Source of the DNA: Psychroflexus gondwanensis ACAM 44
GTDB lineage: Bacteria > Bacteroidota > Bacteroidia > Flavobacteriales > Flavobacteriaceae
Direction: 5' to 3'
Length of the DNA: 64,000 nt
NCBI RefSeq assembly: GCF_000355905.1
Contig: NZ_APLF01000001.1
Span: forward strand, 1-64,000
The notes below the pieces were generated by a model, which had not been told where the DNA came from, made no database searches, and saw only the letters and a program-made list of their open reading frames with translations. Shown here one piece after another: positions 43,402-52,669 of this stretch (position 1 is its first letter; the number at the start of each line of letters is the position of its first letter). The position numbers and the translations under genes are program-made.

Positions 43402-45038
43402 TTTCCTAAAGATTTAAATTCAACTGCATTGATAATTCGTTTAGTAATGCTTTCTCCATATTCGTCATCACCATCATGGATGATGATGATTTGCTGGAAT
43501 CCTCCTTTACCAAAATTCAAAATTTGATATTCTTTTCTAATGTCGCTTTTTGTAATCGGGTTTTCTATGGCAAAACTTCCAAATACTTTTTTCCCTTTCA
43601 CCCCTCCAATAGTTTCAAACTCTTCAGATTTAGTCACGATATTATAAGCCCCTCTTTCTTCAAAATCAGTGTAAATTCCATCTACAACAGCATCTAGATC
43701 TATCTCTTGAGCTTCTTTAAAACGTATTTGATTGAGCAGTATATAAAGGCTTTGGTACATAGATCCAGAGCTATACATCTCGCTGTCTGCTACATTCTGT
43801 TTTAGACTTTCAGGAAGTTCGTAATCCCCTCGAACCAGGACTTCTGGTGTGGTCATACTCATTGGCGGAACTCCATAATCACTGGTCATCCAATCGCCTT
43901 CCAGTAATTCTTTGGTTGGGTTCCCTATAATACTATCTTTAACATAAGCATAGCCTTTGGTGGCTATCACCGCAGAAACTACAGCGATAATCAATACTGC
44001 TCCGAGGATTATTCCTACAATCCATTTTTGTTTTCTTCGTTTCTTCGCTAGAGCTTCTTGAAACGCTTTGTCTTTTTTCTTTTCCTCCTCTGTAATTTGC
44101 GGAATAGCACTTTGAACGTTTTTCAGAAAATTTTCAATTTGCTTTCTATCCGATTTCAGGGTGATGAGATCTGGTTTGCTTTTGGCGAATTTTGCTAGAT
44201 CTGCTCTCCTTAAAATCTTTTCATACTCTGCTATGATATCGTCTTTCAACGCTAGCTTTTTCTTTTCTTTTCTGAAGATTAATTCTGAAATAAGCTCATT
44301 GGTAGTATATTCCATCGCTCTTATTTCTAGTTTTTCTTCCAAGTATCTTCTGGTAATATTGGTGAGTTCTGTAATATACTCCTTAAAATTTCTAGACTCT
44401 AGTGCAGAGGATTTATCTAGTTCTTTAAGATAAATCATCGCTTGTTGGAAAGGAGGAATTCTCTTTTTGGCTAAGTCTCTTTTCTTCTTGAATTTGAATA
44501 ATAAGAAAGCTATAATGGCTAATACTGCTATAATTCCTATCGCCCACCAAAACCAAGATGCAATACGGAAAGGCTTTTCTACTCCAATTGATGGTTTTAT
44601 AGGAAACAACTTTTGTTGAGTCGTATCCAAAACCACATCGTTCACTCTTATCCTAAGGGAGTCTGTGTAAAATGCCTTATCGTTTATTTTCACCAATTGC
44701 GGTGGAACGGAGTAGGTTCCAGAATCGAATTGTGTAAGTTTATAAAGCTTGGTGAGTTTAAAGTTTTTTGCTTCAGGTTGAGTGGTATCGATTTTATAAT
44801 CTTCCACCATTTCCAAGGGCACAAAAGTTTGATCTTTTGGAAACACTACAAAGTCTTCGTTGCTTATATTTTCAACTTCAATAGTATAATCTACCTGCTC
44901 TCCAATTTTAATGGTATCCGCATTGGTTTTGAACTTTACCTCTTGTGAATAAGCGTAACCAAAAACAAACACTAGGATAATACTCAAAGTGAGTTTCCTT
45001 GTTATATCGAAGTTATAGGGATGTAATGGCTTTTGCAT
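43398..45038 (-). CDS. BatD-like protein of the moxR-bat operon
   Basis: This 546-residue membrane protein has a signal peptide (YAYSQ), an Ig-like domain resembling BatD (EVKFKTNADTIKIGEQVDY), a membrane helix near 164-186, a cytoplasmic helical domain with RRYLEEKLEIRAMEYTTNEL, a second helix near 340-360 and a C-terminal globular domain of about 180 residues that I do not recognise (LLEGDWMTSDYGVPP). It lies between the DUF58 gene and batA, the position of the DUF4381-like component in related operons. Confidence 0.78.
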   Translation of the reverse strand: MQKPLHPYNFDITRKLTLSIILVFVFGYAYSQEVKFKTNADTIKIGEQVDYTIEVENISNEDFVVFPKDQTFVPLEMVEDYKIDTTQPEAKNFKLTKLYKLTQFDSGTYSVPPQLVKINDKAFYTDSLRIRVNDVVLDTTQQKLFPIKPSIGVEKPFRIASWFWWAIGIIAVLAIIAFLLFKFKKKRDLAKKRIPPFQQAMIYLKELDKSSALESRNFKEYITELTNITRRYLEEKLEIRAMEYTTNELISELIFRKEKKKLALKDDIIAEYEKILRRADLAKFAKSKPDLITLKSDRKQIENFLKNVQSAIPQITEEEKKKDKAFQEALAKKRRKQKWIVGIILGAVLIIAVVSAVIATKGYAYVKDSIIGNPTKELLEGDWMTSDYGVPPMSMTTPEVLVRGDYELPESLKQNVADSEMYSSGSMYQSLYILLNQIRFKEAQEIDLDAVVDGIYTDFEERGAYNIVTKSEEFETIGGVKGKKVFGSFAIENPITKSDIRKEYQILNFGKGGFQQIIIIHDGDDEYGESITKRIINAVEFKSLGK

Positions 45039-45043
45039 AACTC

Positions 45044-45907
45044 TTATCTGGATTTGAAATAGCCAAGGAGTTTTATCACGTAGTTTTCATCGACTCGATT
45101 GCTTAAATAGCCGGATCCACTTAGCTTGAAGGCTCTTTGAAAATAATCCACTCGGTCCCTATACTGTTTTGTGAAGGTTTTCCTTGTCGATTTACTTGAC
45201 GTATTTACCCATATTGCCTCTCCTGTTTCGGCATCTCGCATTTGAACCATTCCCAAATTAGGGAGTTCTTCTTCTCTCTCATCGAAAATACGGATTCCTG
45301 TGACATCATGCTTCTTCCCTAAAATCTTTAAAGTATGCTCGTAGTCGTCGGATAAAAAATCTGACAACACAAACACTATCGCTTTTTTCTTCATCATATC
45401 TATAAGATATTTGAAGGCTTTTGTCAAGTCGGTAGTTTTATGAGAAGGCTTAAACTCAATGAGTTCCCTTATAATTCGCAAAACATGCATTCTCCCTTTT
45501 TTAGGTGGGATATAAAGCTCTATTTGATCTGAAAATAACATCAGACCAATTTTATCATTATTTTGGGTGGCCGAAAAAGCTAAGGTAGCTGCCATTTCAG
45601 TTATGATATCCTTTTTGAAGGTTTCTCTAGTCCCAAAGACAGTAGATTCTGAAATATCCACGAGCAACATCATCGTTAACTCCCGTTCTTCTTCAAACAC
45701 TTTTATAAAAGGCTCATTGTACCGAGCAGTCACATTCCAATCTATAGACCTTACATCATCTCCAAACTGGTAGGCTCTCACTTCACTAAACGTCATCCCC
45801 CGCCCTTTGAATGTAGAATGGTATTCTCCACCAAAAACATGATCGCTTAACCGACGCGTTTTGATTTCTATTTTTCTAACTTTCTTTAAAAGCGATTTGG
45901 TATCCAT
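45044..45907 (-). CDS. DUF58-family protein of the MoxR/Bat operon
   Basis: This 287-residue cytoplasmic protein has the DUF58 signature GRGMTFSEVRAYQFGDDVRSIDWN and a VWA-like fold with LLVDISESTVFG. DUF58 proteins go with MoxR ATPases and VWA proteins, probably as chaperone-client adaptors. It is 98 bases after moxR and five before the BatD-like gene. Confidence 0.92.
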   Translation of the reverse strand: MDTKSLLKKVRKIEIKTRRLSDHVFGGEYHSTFKGRGMTFSEVRAYQFGDDVRSIDWNVTARYNEPFIKVFEEERELTMMLLVDISESTVFGTRETFKKDIITEMAATLAFSATQNNDKIGLMLFSDQIELYIPPKKGRMHVLRIIRELIEFKPSHKTTDLTKAFKYLIDMMKKKAIVFVLSDFLSDDYEHTLKILGKKHDVTGIRIFDEREEELPNLGMVQMRDAETGEAIWVNTSSKSTRKTFTKQYRDRVDYFQRAFKLSGSGYLSNRVDENYVIKLLGYFKSR

Positions 45908-46005
45908 GGATTCTGCAAACTAATGATTCGATCTAGAACTAAATCGTTAAGGTATTTTAATTATTAAGCGATTTAAAATTTGTGCATATAGGTTTGAACT
46001 TAAAT

Positions 46006-47010
46006 TTACGGCACTTCTATTTCGTTTATAATTTTGCTTATTAGATCTTCAGATTTTATATTTTCTGCCTCGGCTTCGTAGGTAATTCCGACTCTGTGTC
46101 TTAACACATCGTAGACTACTGCTCTAACGTCTTCTGGTATAACATAACCTCTTCTTTTGATAAAAGCATAACATTTTGCTGCTATCGCCAAATTGATACT
46201 TCCCCTTGGAGAAGCTCCAAAACTGATTAGAGGCTTAATCTCGGCCAATTTATATTTCTCAGGATAACGAGTAGCAAAAACAATATCCAAAATATATTTT
46301 TCAATCTTTTCGTCCATATACACCTCCCTCACAGCGCTTTGAGCTCTCAGGATTTGCTCGGTAGAAATAACTGGATTCACTTTCCCAAAGCTGTTATCGA
46401 GATTGGCCCTCATCACCAATTGCTCATCTTGAATGGTTGGATAATCTATAACGGTTTTCAACATAAACCTATCCACTTGAGCTTCGGGTAAAGGGTATGT
46501 TCCTTCTTGTTCTACGGGATTTTGAGTGGCCATTACCAAGAAGGGCTTGTCCAATATAAACGTTTCATCTCCAATAGTCACTTGCTTTTCCTGCATAGCT
46601 TCTAGCAGGGCAGATTGTACTTTGGCGGGCGCACGATTGATCTCATCGGTTAAAACAAAATTGGCGAAAATCGGGCCTTTTTTAATGCTGAAATCATTTT
46701 CTTTCATATTGAAAATCATAGTCCCTACAACATCAGCAGGAAGTAAGTCTGGCGTAAATTGAATCCTACTAAAACTTCCTTGTACTGCTTTCGCTAACGT
46801 GTTAATCGCCAAGGTTTTTGCCAAGCCTGGCACCCCTTCTAGTAAAATATGGCCTTGTCCCAATAAACCTATCAATAACCTTTCAATCATGTGCTTTTGA
46901 CCAACGATCACTTTATTCATTTCGTTGGTAAGAATGTCTACAAAAGCACTTTCTTTTTCTATTTTTTCGTTAATCGAGGCAATGTCTACATTAGCTTGAT
47001 CCTGATCCAT
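46006..47010 (-). CDS. MoxR-family AAA+ ATPase
   Basis: This 334-residue ATPase has Walker A LEGVPGLAKT, Walker B FVLTDEINRAPAKVQSALLEAM, sensor ATQNPVEQEGTYPLPEAQVDRFM and the C-terminal lid. MoxR proteins act as chaperones maturing VWA proteins, here BatA and BatB. It is the first gene of the Bat operon. Confidence 0.94.
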   Translation of the reverse strand: MDQDQANVDIASINEKIEKESAFVDILTNEMNKVIVGQKHMIERLLIGLLGQGHILLEGVPGLAKTLAINTLAKAVQGSFSRIQFTPDLLPADVVGTMIFNMKENDFSIKKGPIFANFVLTDEINRAPAKVQSALLEAMQEKQVTIGDETFILDKPFLVMATQNPVEQEGTYPLPEAQVDRFMLKTVIDYPTIQDEQLVMRANLDNSFGKVNPVISTEQILRAQSAVREVYMDEKIEKYILDIVFATRYPEKYKLAEIKPLISFGASPRGSINLAIAAKCYAFIKRRGYVIPEDVRAVVYDVLRHRVGITYEAEAENIKSEDLISKIINEIEVP

Positions 47011-47164
47011 ATCTAATTTCTTATAGCGTTATAACTTAATCTTATATCAAGTTGCAAATTGAAAATTAAATTCATTCTGTGTTGTTAAGGCTTGGTTAAA
47101 AATAAAGGATTTACCATAAGCTTATGAGTCTGGGTAAAATATCAATAAATATATAAGAAATACT

Positions 47165-48376
47165 TTACATTTTATAGATCCACTGTTCCGGATTTAGTTT
47201 GGAAGTGTTCTTAAACAATTGAAAGATGAGAGTCGTTTTACCGGAGGAAGAGTTGATTCCTATTTCACCCAGTTCTTCTCCTCGTTCTACCTTATCTCCA
47301 GATTTTACAAATACTTTTTGAAGATTATTGTAGATGGACAAATAATCCCCGTGTCTTACCATAACCACAACATTGGCCCCTGGGATTTTACTTACCTGGC
47401 TTACCTCTCCTTCAAAAACAGCTCTTGCGGTGCCGTTTTTCTCAGTATCTATCCTTACCCCATTACTCATTATCTTAATGGTTTTGACAATGGGGTGAGG
47501 GCGTTCACCAAAGCGCATAGACACAACTCCAGATTTTACTGGCCAAGGAAGCTTGCCTTTATTGTTGGCAAAATCTTTGGCTAAAGCCTTTGCCTCTGGA
47601 GTAAGCTCAAAGGTTGCCTTGGCATCCGATCCTACTTTTTTATTCTCTTTCGCGATAGCTTCCCGTATCAATCTATCGATTTCACGATCTATCCTGCTCA
47701 CTTCTTTTTGCTTTTGATTAAGCTCCAAAGCATATTTTTTCTTCTGTTTATTGATACTGGCCAGAAGTTGTTCTTGCGTATTTTTATCACTCACCAGCCT
47801 AGATTTCGTTTGGCGATTTTCTGCTAAAATTTTTTCTTGGTCTCTGCGCTGCTCAAACAAAGTTGAGTTGAGATTTTGCAGTGCTTTGGTTTGCGCCATA
47901 ACCTCAACCCCTTGCTTTTTGCGGTATTGTGCAAACTGCTTCATGTATTGAATCCTTTTGTAAGCTTGCAGAAAAGACTCCGAAGAAAACAAAAACATGA
48001 TCCTGCTTTTATTGGATTTACTTCTATAGGACTTCTGTATCATTTGCTCATAATCGTCCTTGAGTTGTATAAGCTCATTTCGAAACCTATCAATTTTATT
48101 GGCATTGCTAGTGATTTCTCTTGTCAGCAAATTGGCCTCTTGGTTATTGACCTGGATTAATCTTTCTGTCGCTTTAATTCTATTCTGAAGGTCTTCAAAC
48201 TCACTTAAAGCCGATCTCCCTTTTGTTTCTGTAGTTCTTATAATTTTATTGATCTCGTCAATTTCCTGCTGAATGGCTTGACGTTTGGCTTCAAGCTCCA
48301 CCCGAGTTTGCGTAAAAGCCTGTTGGCTCGCACAAACTATGAGGAAGACAAATATGTACTGAAGGTATTTCATCAA
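47165..48376 (-). CDS. EnvC-like coiled-coil protein with degenerate LytM (M23) domain
   Basis: This 403-residue exported protein has a signal peptide (CASQQAFTQ), long coiled-coils over about 25-250 and a C-terminal LytM domain. The peptidase zinc residues are not intact: the usual HGVDI is NGVRID and the usual HxH is YNNL, while RHGDYLSIY remains. As in E. coli EnvC, this suggests an activator of amidases that split the septal wall, rather than a peptidase. It is last in the operon that starts with the flippase. Confidence 0.87.
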   Translation of the reverse strand: MMKYLQYIFVFLIVCASQQAFTQTRVELEAKRQAIQQEIDEINKIIRTTETKGRSALSEFEDLQNRIKATERLIQVNNQEANLLTREITSNANKIDRFRNELIQLKDDYEQMIQKSYRSKSNKSRIMFLFSSESFLQAYKRIQYMKQFAQYRKKQGVEVMAQTKALQNLNSTLFEQRRDQEKILAENRQTKSRLVSDKNTQEQLLASINKQKKKYALELNQKQKEVSRIDREIDRLIREAIAKENKKVGSDAKATFELTPEAKALAKDFANNKGKLPWPVKSGVVSMRFGERPHPIVKTIKIMSNGVRIDTEKNGTARAVFEGEVSQVSKIPGANVVVMVRHGDYLSIYNNLQKVFVKSGDKVERGEELGEIGINSSSGKTTLIFQLFKNTSKLNPEQWIYKM

Positions 48377-49146
48377 AATCCTAAGAGTTCGTAGTTATTT
48401 GGAATAGAGAAGGGGAAGCTGAGTTCTTCATCAAAATTAACCGAGCGATAATCTAGATCAATTCTCACTTTCTCATCAGCATTTTGGGCAGTCATCCTTA
48501 TTTTGGAAGGAAATTTCTTTTTATTGATCAATTGAAATCGTTCGTAATCTACCACCAAACTTTCGTTATTTTGATTCCGAAGTGATTGAGATTTCATTTC
48601 AAATTGACGCCCATCTATACTCGCCGAATAGGCTAAAATATTTTTGACATTCTGCAAAAAGATATATGTATTCTCATCGAAGAGCATTTGTTTCTTTTCC
48701 AGATCGAACATTGGTTTGCCTATTAATAAATTCTGAAGATTTTGAAAGTTTACATCGACTCCAAGAAACTCTTTGGCCATGGAAAAATCGCCATCAAAGT
48801 AAGTTTTATTTATCTTTTCGTAATACATAAACCGATCTGGAGTAATATACACTTTGGCAACAGTCAATAACCCCATTAATTTTGCACTCATCCAAATCGT
48901 CTTATCTTTTTCAATTCTGTATGAAATAGTAATAGACTGGGAATCATCTTCAGCCTCATACTTCGCTTTCATAGTCCCATTGGCCGTTTTAAAGTCGGCA
49001 AAATTATCTTCATACCTATTTATGACCACTCTAGCTGATTTTTCTTTCAACCCAGAACCCGAATTGCTTTTTAAGGACTTGCAACTTGAAATAGTTAACA
49101 CTACCAACAAGGCCAAGCTAATATGTAAAAAATGACGATTCATCAA
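48373..49146 (-). CDS. DUF4292 lipoprotein
   Basis: This 257-residue protein has a lipoprotein signal (LTISSCK, Cys22) and a beta-rich body reminiscent of LolA/LolB folds (ANGTMKAKYEAEDDSQSITI; MSAKLMGLLTVAKVYITPD). Role unknown, perhaps in lipoprotein or lipid handling. It overlaps both neighbours by four bases (TPR gene upstream, EnvC-like downstream). Confidence 0.82.
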   Translation of the reverse strand: MMNRHFLHISLALLVVLTISSCKSLKSNSGSGLKEKSARVVINRYEDNFADFKTANGTMKAKYEAEDDSQSITISYRIEKDKTIWMSAKLMGLLTVAKVYITPDRFMYYEKINKTYFDGDFSMAKEFLGVDVNFQNLQNLLIGKPMFDLEKKQMLFDENTYIFLQNVKNILAYSASIDGRQFEMKSQSLRNQNNESLVVDYERFQLINKKKFPSKIRMTAQNADEKVRIDLDYRSVNFDEELSFPFSIPNNYELLGF

Positions 49147-50507
49147 TTTGCTATTATTATTAATTTCTTCTTGTAAGCCTCAGCTTTTTGAATTTCACCT
49201 AATGCTAAATAGGACTCTTTCAAAATTTCAAACATGCTTCGCTTTAGTTTATTATCCTCGAAAATATAGTCCAAACCTTCTTCCAAAACCTCAATAGCTG
49301 CTTGGTGTTTTTTCAATTTGTTCAAAGCTAATCCTTTACTATAATATAGCAATGCTTGCGAAGGGTAACTCTGTAAAGCTTCTTCACTGGTGTTGAATAG
49401 GTCCTCGAACTTATCTAACTCCACTTCAAGCTCAATGATATTTGTTATTAACCTGAAATCATTAGGCTTATTGCGTAAAGCAGATTTATAATTGTCTAAG
49501 GCTTTCTGCTTATCTCTAGATTTGTAAAATTCTCCTAATTCTGCTTTGCTGGATGAGTTCTTTTCTGAGGTGAGTGCGGAGTCTAATACGCTTACAAAAG
49601 CGTCTTGGGCATCTGGATTTTGGAGAGCAAACGCTTTGAAGGTGTTGATTACTTTTACTTTATCTTTTTCTTCTAGAGTAAGGCTTTCCACAACTTTTTG
49701 ACTGTAAGCTTTAGCTTTGGGGATATTTCTAGTCACCAAATAAGCTAATGCTAACTCTACATTAATTTCTGGGTTAAATACAGAGTGTTCTTGCACAAGA
49801 ATCCCAACTTTTATAGATTCTTCTGGAGAGTTATTAAGCCTATAAAGCTCCATAAGGTATGTTGCCGCTCGAGTATCTTCCAAAGAATTTTGAAACCTGT
49901 CTTCAAAATATTTGATCCCTTTTTTTAAGAGGTTCCCTTCTTTATAAATGACCATTCGGAATTGATCTCGAAACTCGTCTAAACCCTCTCTAGCATCAAA
50001 ACGATCCAATGCTTGTAAAGCTTTTTGATATTCATTTTGAATCAAATACAAATTCGACAACTCTTGATAATATACTGGATCCTTTTCAGCTATAAATTGG
50101 GCTACCTCTATAGCATCATCATACCTTTTCTGCATGGAATAGACATAAAACAACTGCCTGTGAATGTTTATATTTTCTATGTATTTTGGATCTTCTAAAG
50201 TCTTTTTAAAAAAGGTTTCTGCCTTATCGTAGGCTCCCAAATCGATGTAGTTTTTGGCTAATTCGTAATACACCGCCGTATTTTCGGGCTGAAGCTTTAA
50301 GCATTTTTCTAATTCTTCTATCGCTTTTTGAGGATTTTCTACAGCCCTTTGGGCGATCGCTTTAAAGAAAGTCTCTTGAAATTCGTCTGTGTTATCTCCA
50401 AGATTATCCACGTTGATCTCTTCAGATAAATTGTCTTTTTCCTGAGCATAACTGTAAAAGGACAGCAGCATTAGCAGACAACAAAAAAGACGAACCTGTT
50501 TTGACAT
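49143..50507 (-). CDS. Exported TPR-repeat protein
   Basis: This 454-residue protein has a signal peptide (LLSFYSYAQ) and about ten TPR or TPR-like repeats from residue 45 to the end. Such proteins are scaffolds in the periplasm. It is conserved in Flavobacteriia next to the DUF4292 lipoprotein and the EnvC-like protein. It lies six bases after the nucleotidyltransferase gene. Confidence 0.87.
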   Translation of the reverse strand: MSKQVRLFCCLLMLLSFYSYAQEKDNLSEEINVDNLGDNTDEFQETFFKAIAQRAVENPQKAIEELEKCLKLQPENTAVYYELAKNYIDLGAYDKAETFFKKTLEDPKYIENINIHRQLFYVYSMQKRYDDAIEVAQFIAEKDPVYYQELSNLYLIQNEYQKALQALDRFDAREGLDEFRDQFRMVIYKEGNLLKKGIKYFEDRFQNSLEDTRAATYLMELYRLNNSPEESIKVGILVQEHSVFNPEINVELALAYLVTRNIPKAKAYSQKVVESLTLEEKDKVKVINTFKAFALQNPDAQDAFVSVLDSALTSEKNSSSKAELGEFYKSRDKQKALDNYKSALRNKPNDFRLITNIIELEVELDKFEDLFNTSEEALQSYPSQALLYYSKGLALNKLKKHQAAIEVLEEGLDYIFEDNKLKRSMFEILKESYLALGEIQKAEAYKKKLIIIAN

Positions 50508-50513
50508 ACTTTT

Positions 50514-51527
50514 TTAATCTAAAACCGAATAATCTCCTATGCTTACGGAAGTGAAATTCCCATCAAATTTGGCGAAGTTCCCTATCATAGCCTTATCGAG
50601 CTTAGCATTAAGAACCTGTGAGTTTTCTTGAATCAAGGAGTTTTTAATGGATGAATTATCAATCATTGTACCATTTCCAATGGAAACATTTGGACCGATT
50701 TTAGCATTTTTCAAAAACACGTTTTCCCCAATAAAACAAGGCTCTATAATTTCAGAATTTACAATTTTTACGGAAGAAGAAATCAATTGTTCTTTTTGGT
50801 CTTCATGAATAAATTTCAGCATTCTAGAATTCGTCTCAACGGTCACCTGTTTATTGCCACAATCCATCCATTCATCAACCTGTCCTGGTTTAAAAATAGC
50901 ACCATTTTCTTTCATCTTCTTAATCCCATCATTGATTTGGTATTCACCGCCATGCATGATGTTTTCTTCAATGACTTTCTCCAACTGAGTTTTGAGCTGT
51001 GAGACTTCTTTAAAATAGTAAATCCCAATCACTGCCAGGTCAGAAACAAAGTCCTTAGATTTTTCTACTAACTCTGTGATTTGCCCTTTGTCATTCAATT
51101 TTATGACCCCAAAAGCTTCAGGGTTTTCTACCTGTTTCACCCACATAACTGCATCGGCTTCTTTGTCTAATTTGAAATCAGCTTTAAACAGGGTATCGGC
51201 ATAGGCAATTACAGCAGGACCGCTCAATGAGTCTTTAGCACACATAATGGCATGACCCGTTCCTAAAGGTTTATCTTGATAATAAATAGTCGATTTCGCC
51301 TTTAAACCTGTCGCAATCTCTTTCAGCTTTGTTTCAATTTCAACACCAAAATCTTCAGAAATAATAAAAGCTATTTCATCAATTTCATCTTCAAGTACAT
51401 CTGCAATACCTTCAACCAAACGCTGTACAATAGGTTTTCCAGCAATAGGTATTAAGGGTTTCGGAATGGTAAGTGTATGTGGTCTTAGTCTTGAGCCTCT
51501 TCCGGCCATGGGAACTATAATTTTCAT
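50514..51527 (-). CDS. Sugar-phosphate nucleotidyltransferase with left-handed beta-helix
   Basis: This 337-residue protein has the nucleotidyltransferase signature GRGSRLRPHTLTIPKPLIPI and YADTLF, and a C-terminal hexapeptide-repeat region (CFIGENVFLKNAKIGPNVSIG). It resembles glucose-1-phosphate thymidylyl/uridylyl transferases; the exact sugar is not clear. With dut and the flippase it suggests production of an envelope glycan precursor. Confidence 0.87.
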   Translation of the reverse strand: MKIIVPMAGRGSRLRPHTLTIPKPLIPIAGKPIVQRLVEGIADVLEDEIDEIAFIISEDFGVEIETKLKEIATGLKAKSTIYYQDKPLGTGHAIMCAKDSLSGPAVIAYADTLFKADFKLDKEADAVMWVKQVENPEAFGVIKLNDKGQITELVEKSKDFVSDLAVIGIYYFKEVSQLKTQLEKVIEENIMHGGEYQINDGIKKMKENGAIFKPGQVDEWMDCGNKQVTVETNSRMLKFIHEDQKEQLISSSVKIVNSEIIEPCFIGENVFLKNAKIGPNVSIGNGTMIDNSSIKNSLIQENSQVLNAKLDKAMIGNFAKFDGNFTSVSIGDYSVLD

Positions 51528-51536
51528 AAAGTAAAT

Positions 51537-52178
51537 TTAATAATTTTTTGCACTAAGATAGCCTTCCGCTCTTACATGCTTGTAAATTTCTGATATGTTT
51601 TCTGGGATCTCTGCTCGAATAAACCAATTAACATCAAGTCCGCAGAAAATTGCCATTTTCATTAAAGGGGGGTTATCTACGATAAGGCCACCTAATTCTT
51701 TGAGGTTTTCTTCTAGCTCTAGTAGGTAATCTTGGTCTAATTTATCGATGAGAACAAGAATTTTATAAGCTCTAGCGATGAGCGCTACCCCTATTTTTTT
51801 AAATTTACGCGGCGTAGCTTTAATAATATGAGGGTTATTATGTTTTAAAACTTCCTTCAATAAAAGCAAGTTTAGACTAGCCTCTCCAAATTTATCTTTG
51901 GTAACTTTAACGTGTTCGGTTATATCCCCACTCAAAAAACGGATGTCCATATTTAAATATCCCACAGAGTAAAATTCCTTGTCAAACAGTTTCGTTCTTT
52001 CTTTAATATTCTCTTCCATTTGGGAGCGCTTATCTTCTAAACTAGTGGAACTCACCAGTTCAAAATGTAAACGCTTAGCCAGTATCTTATCTTTCTTCAG
52101 CAGGCGCAATATGAGCTTATCTTTTTCTTTGTCTGGAAGAAAGCTAAGTGCTTCTTTAAAGTCTTTTTCGAATGTCAT
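51537..52178 (-). CDS. Conserved hypothetical protein
   Basis: This 213-residue soluble, mostly helical protein has no motif I recognise. The N-terminal part is rich in Lys and Leu (FLPDKEKDKLILRLLKKDKIL) and the C-terminus contains NPPLMKMAIFCGLDVNWFIR. It lies between dut and the nucleotidyltransferase gene on the same strand and is probably co-transcribed. Function unknown. Confidence 0.7.
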   Translation of the reverse strand: MTFEKDFKEALSFLPDKEKDKLILRLLKKDKILAKRLHFELVSSTSLEDKRSQMEENIKERTKLFDKEFYSVGYLNMDIRFLSGDITEHVKVTKDKFGEASLNLLLLKEVLKHNNPHIIKATPRKFKKIGVALIARAYKILVLIDKLDQDYLLELEENLKELGGLIVDNPPLMKMAIFCGLDVNWFIRAEIPENISEIYKHVRAEGYLSAKNY

Positions 52179-52235
52179 ATCTATCTAAAATTAAAAGTAG
52201 AACCCTCCGTTCTTGATTTGCTTTTAAAATACCTA

Positions 52236-52667
52236 TTATTGTCCCGTACTTCCAAATCCTCCTTCCCCTCTTTGAGTTTCTGTTAGGGTATCTTCTTCTT
52301 GCCACTCCGCTTGTTCGTGTTGTGCTAGAACAAGTTGAGCGATACGATCGCCTGAATTTATGGTAAAGGTTTCTTTGGATAGATTCACCAGAATAACTCC
52401 AATTTCTCCACGGTAATCTGCATCTATAGTGCCTGGAGAATTGAGAACGGTAATGCCTTTTTTGAGAGCCAAACCGCTTCTTGGTCTTACTTGGGCTTCC
52501 ACACCAAAAGGAAGTTCTATAAAAAGTCCTGTTTTGACAAGACAGCGCTCTAAGCTTTCTAAATGAATAGGTTCCTTAATATTTGCTTTAAGGTCTACTC
52601 CTGCAGATTGAGACGTCTCATACTTAGGCAATTCAAAATCGGAACGATTGATAATCTTTACTTTCAT
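52236..52667 (-). CDS. dut: dUTP diphosphatase
   Basis: This enzyme hydrolyses dUTP to dUMP and diphosphate. The 143-residue protein shows all trimeric dUTPase motifs: [40 protein letters not shown] and the glycine-rich [10 protein letters not shown] tail. It lies two bases after the flippase gene. Confidence 0.96.
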   Translation of the reverse strand: MKVKIINRSDFELPKYETSQSAGVDLKANIKEPIHLESLERCLVKTGLFIELPFGVEAQVRPRSGLALKKGITVLNSPGTIDADYRGEIGVILVNLSKETFTINSGDRIAQLVLAQHEQAEWQEEDTLTETQRGEGGFGSTGQ

Positions 52668-52669
52668 GG

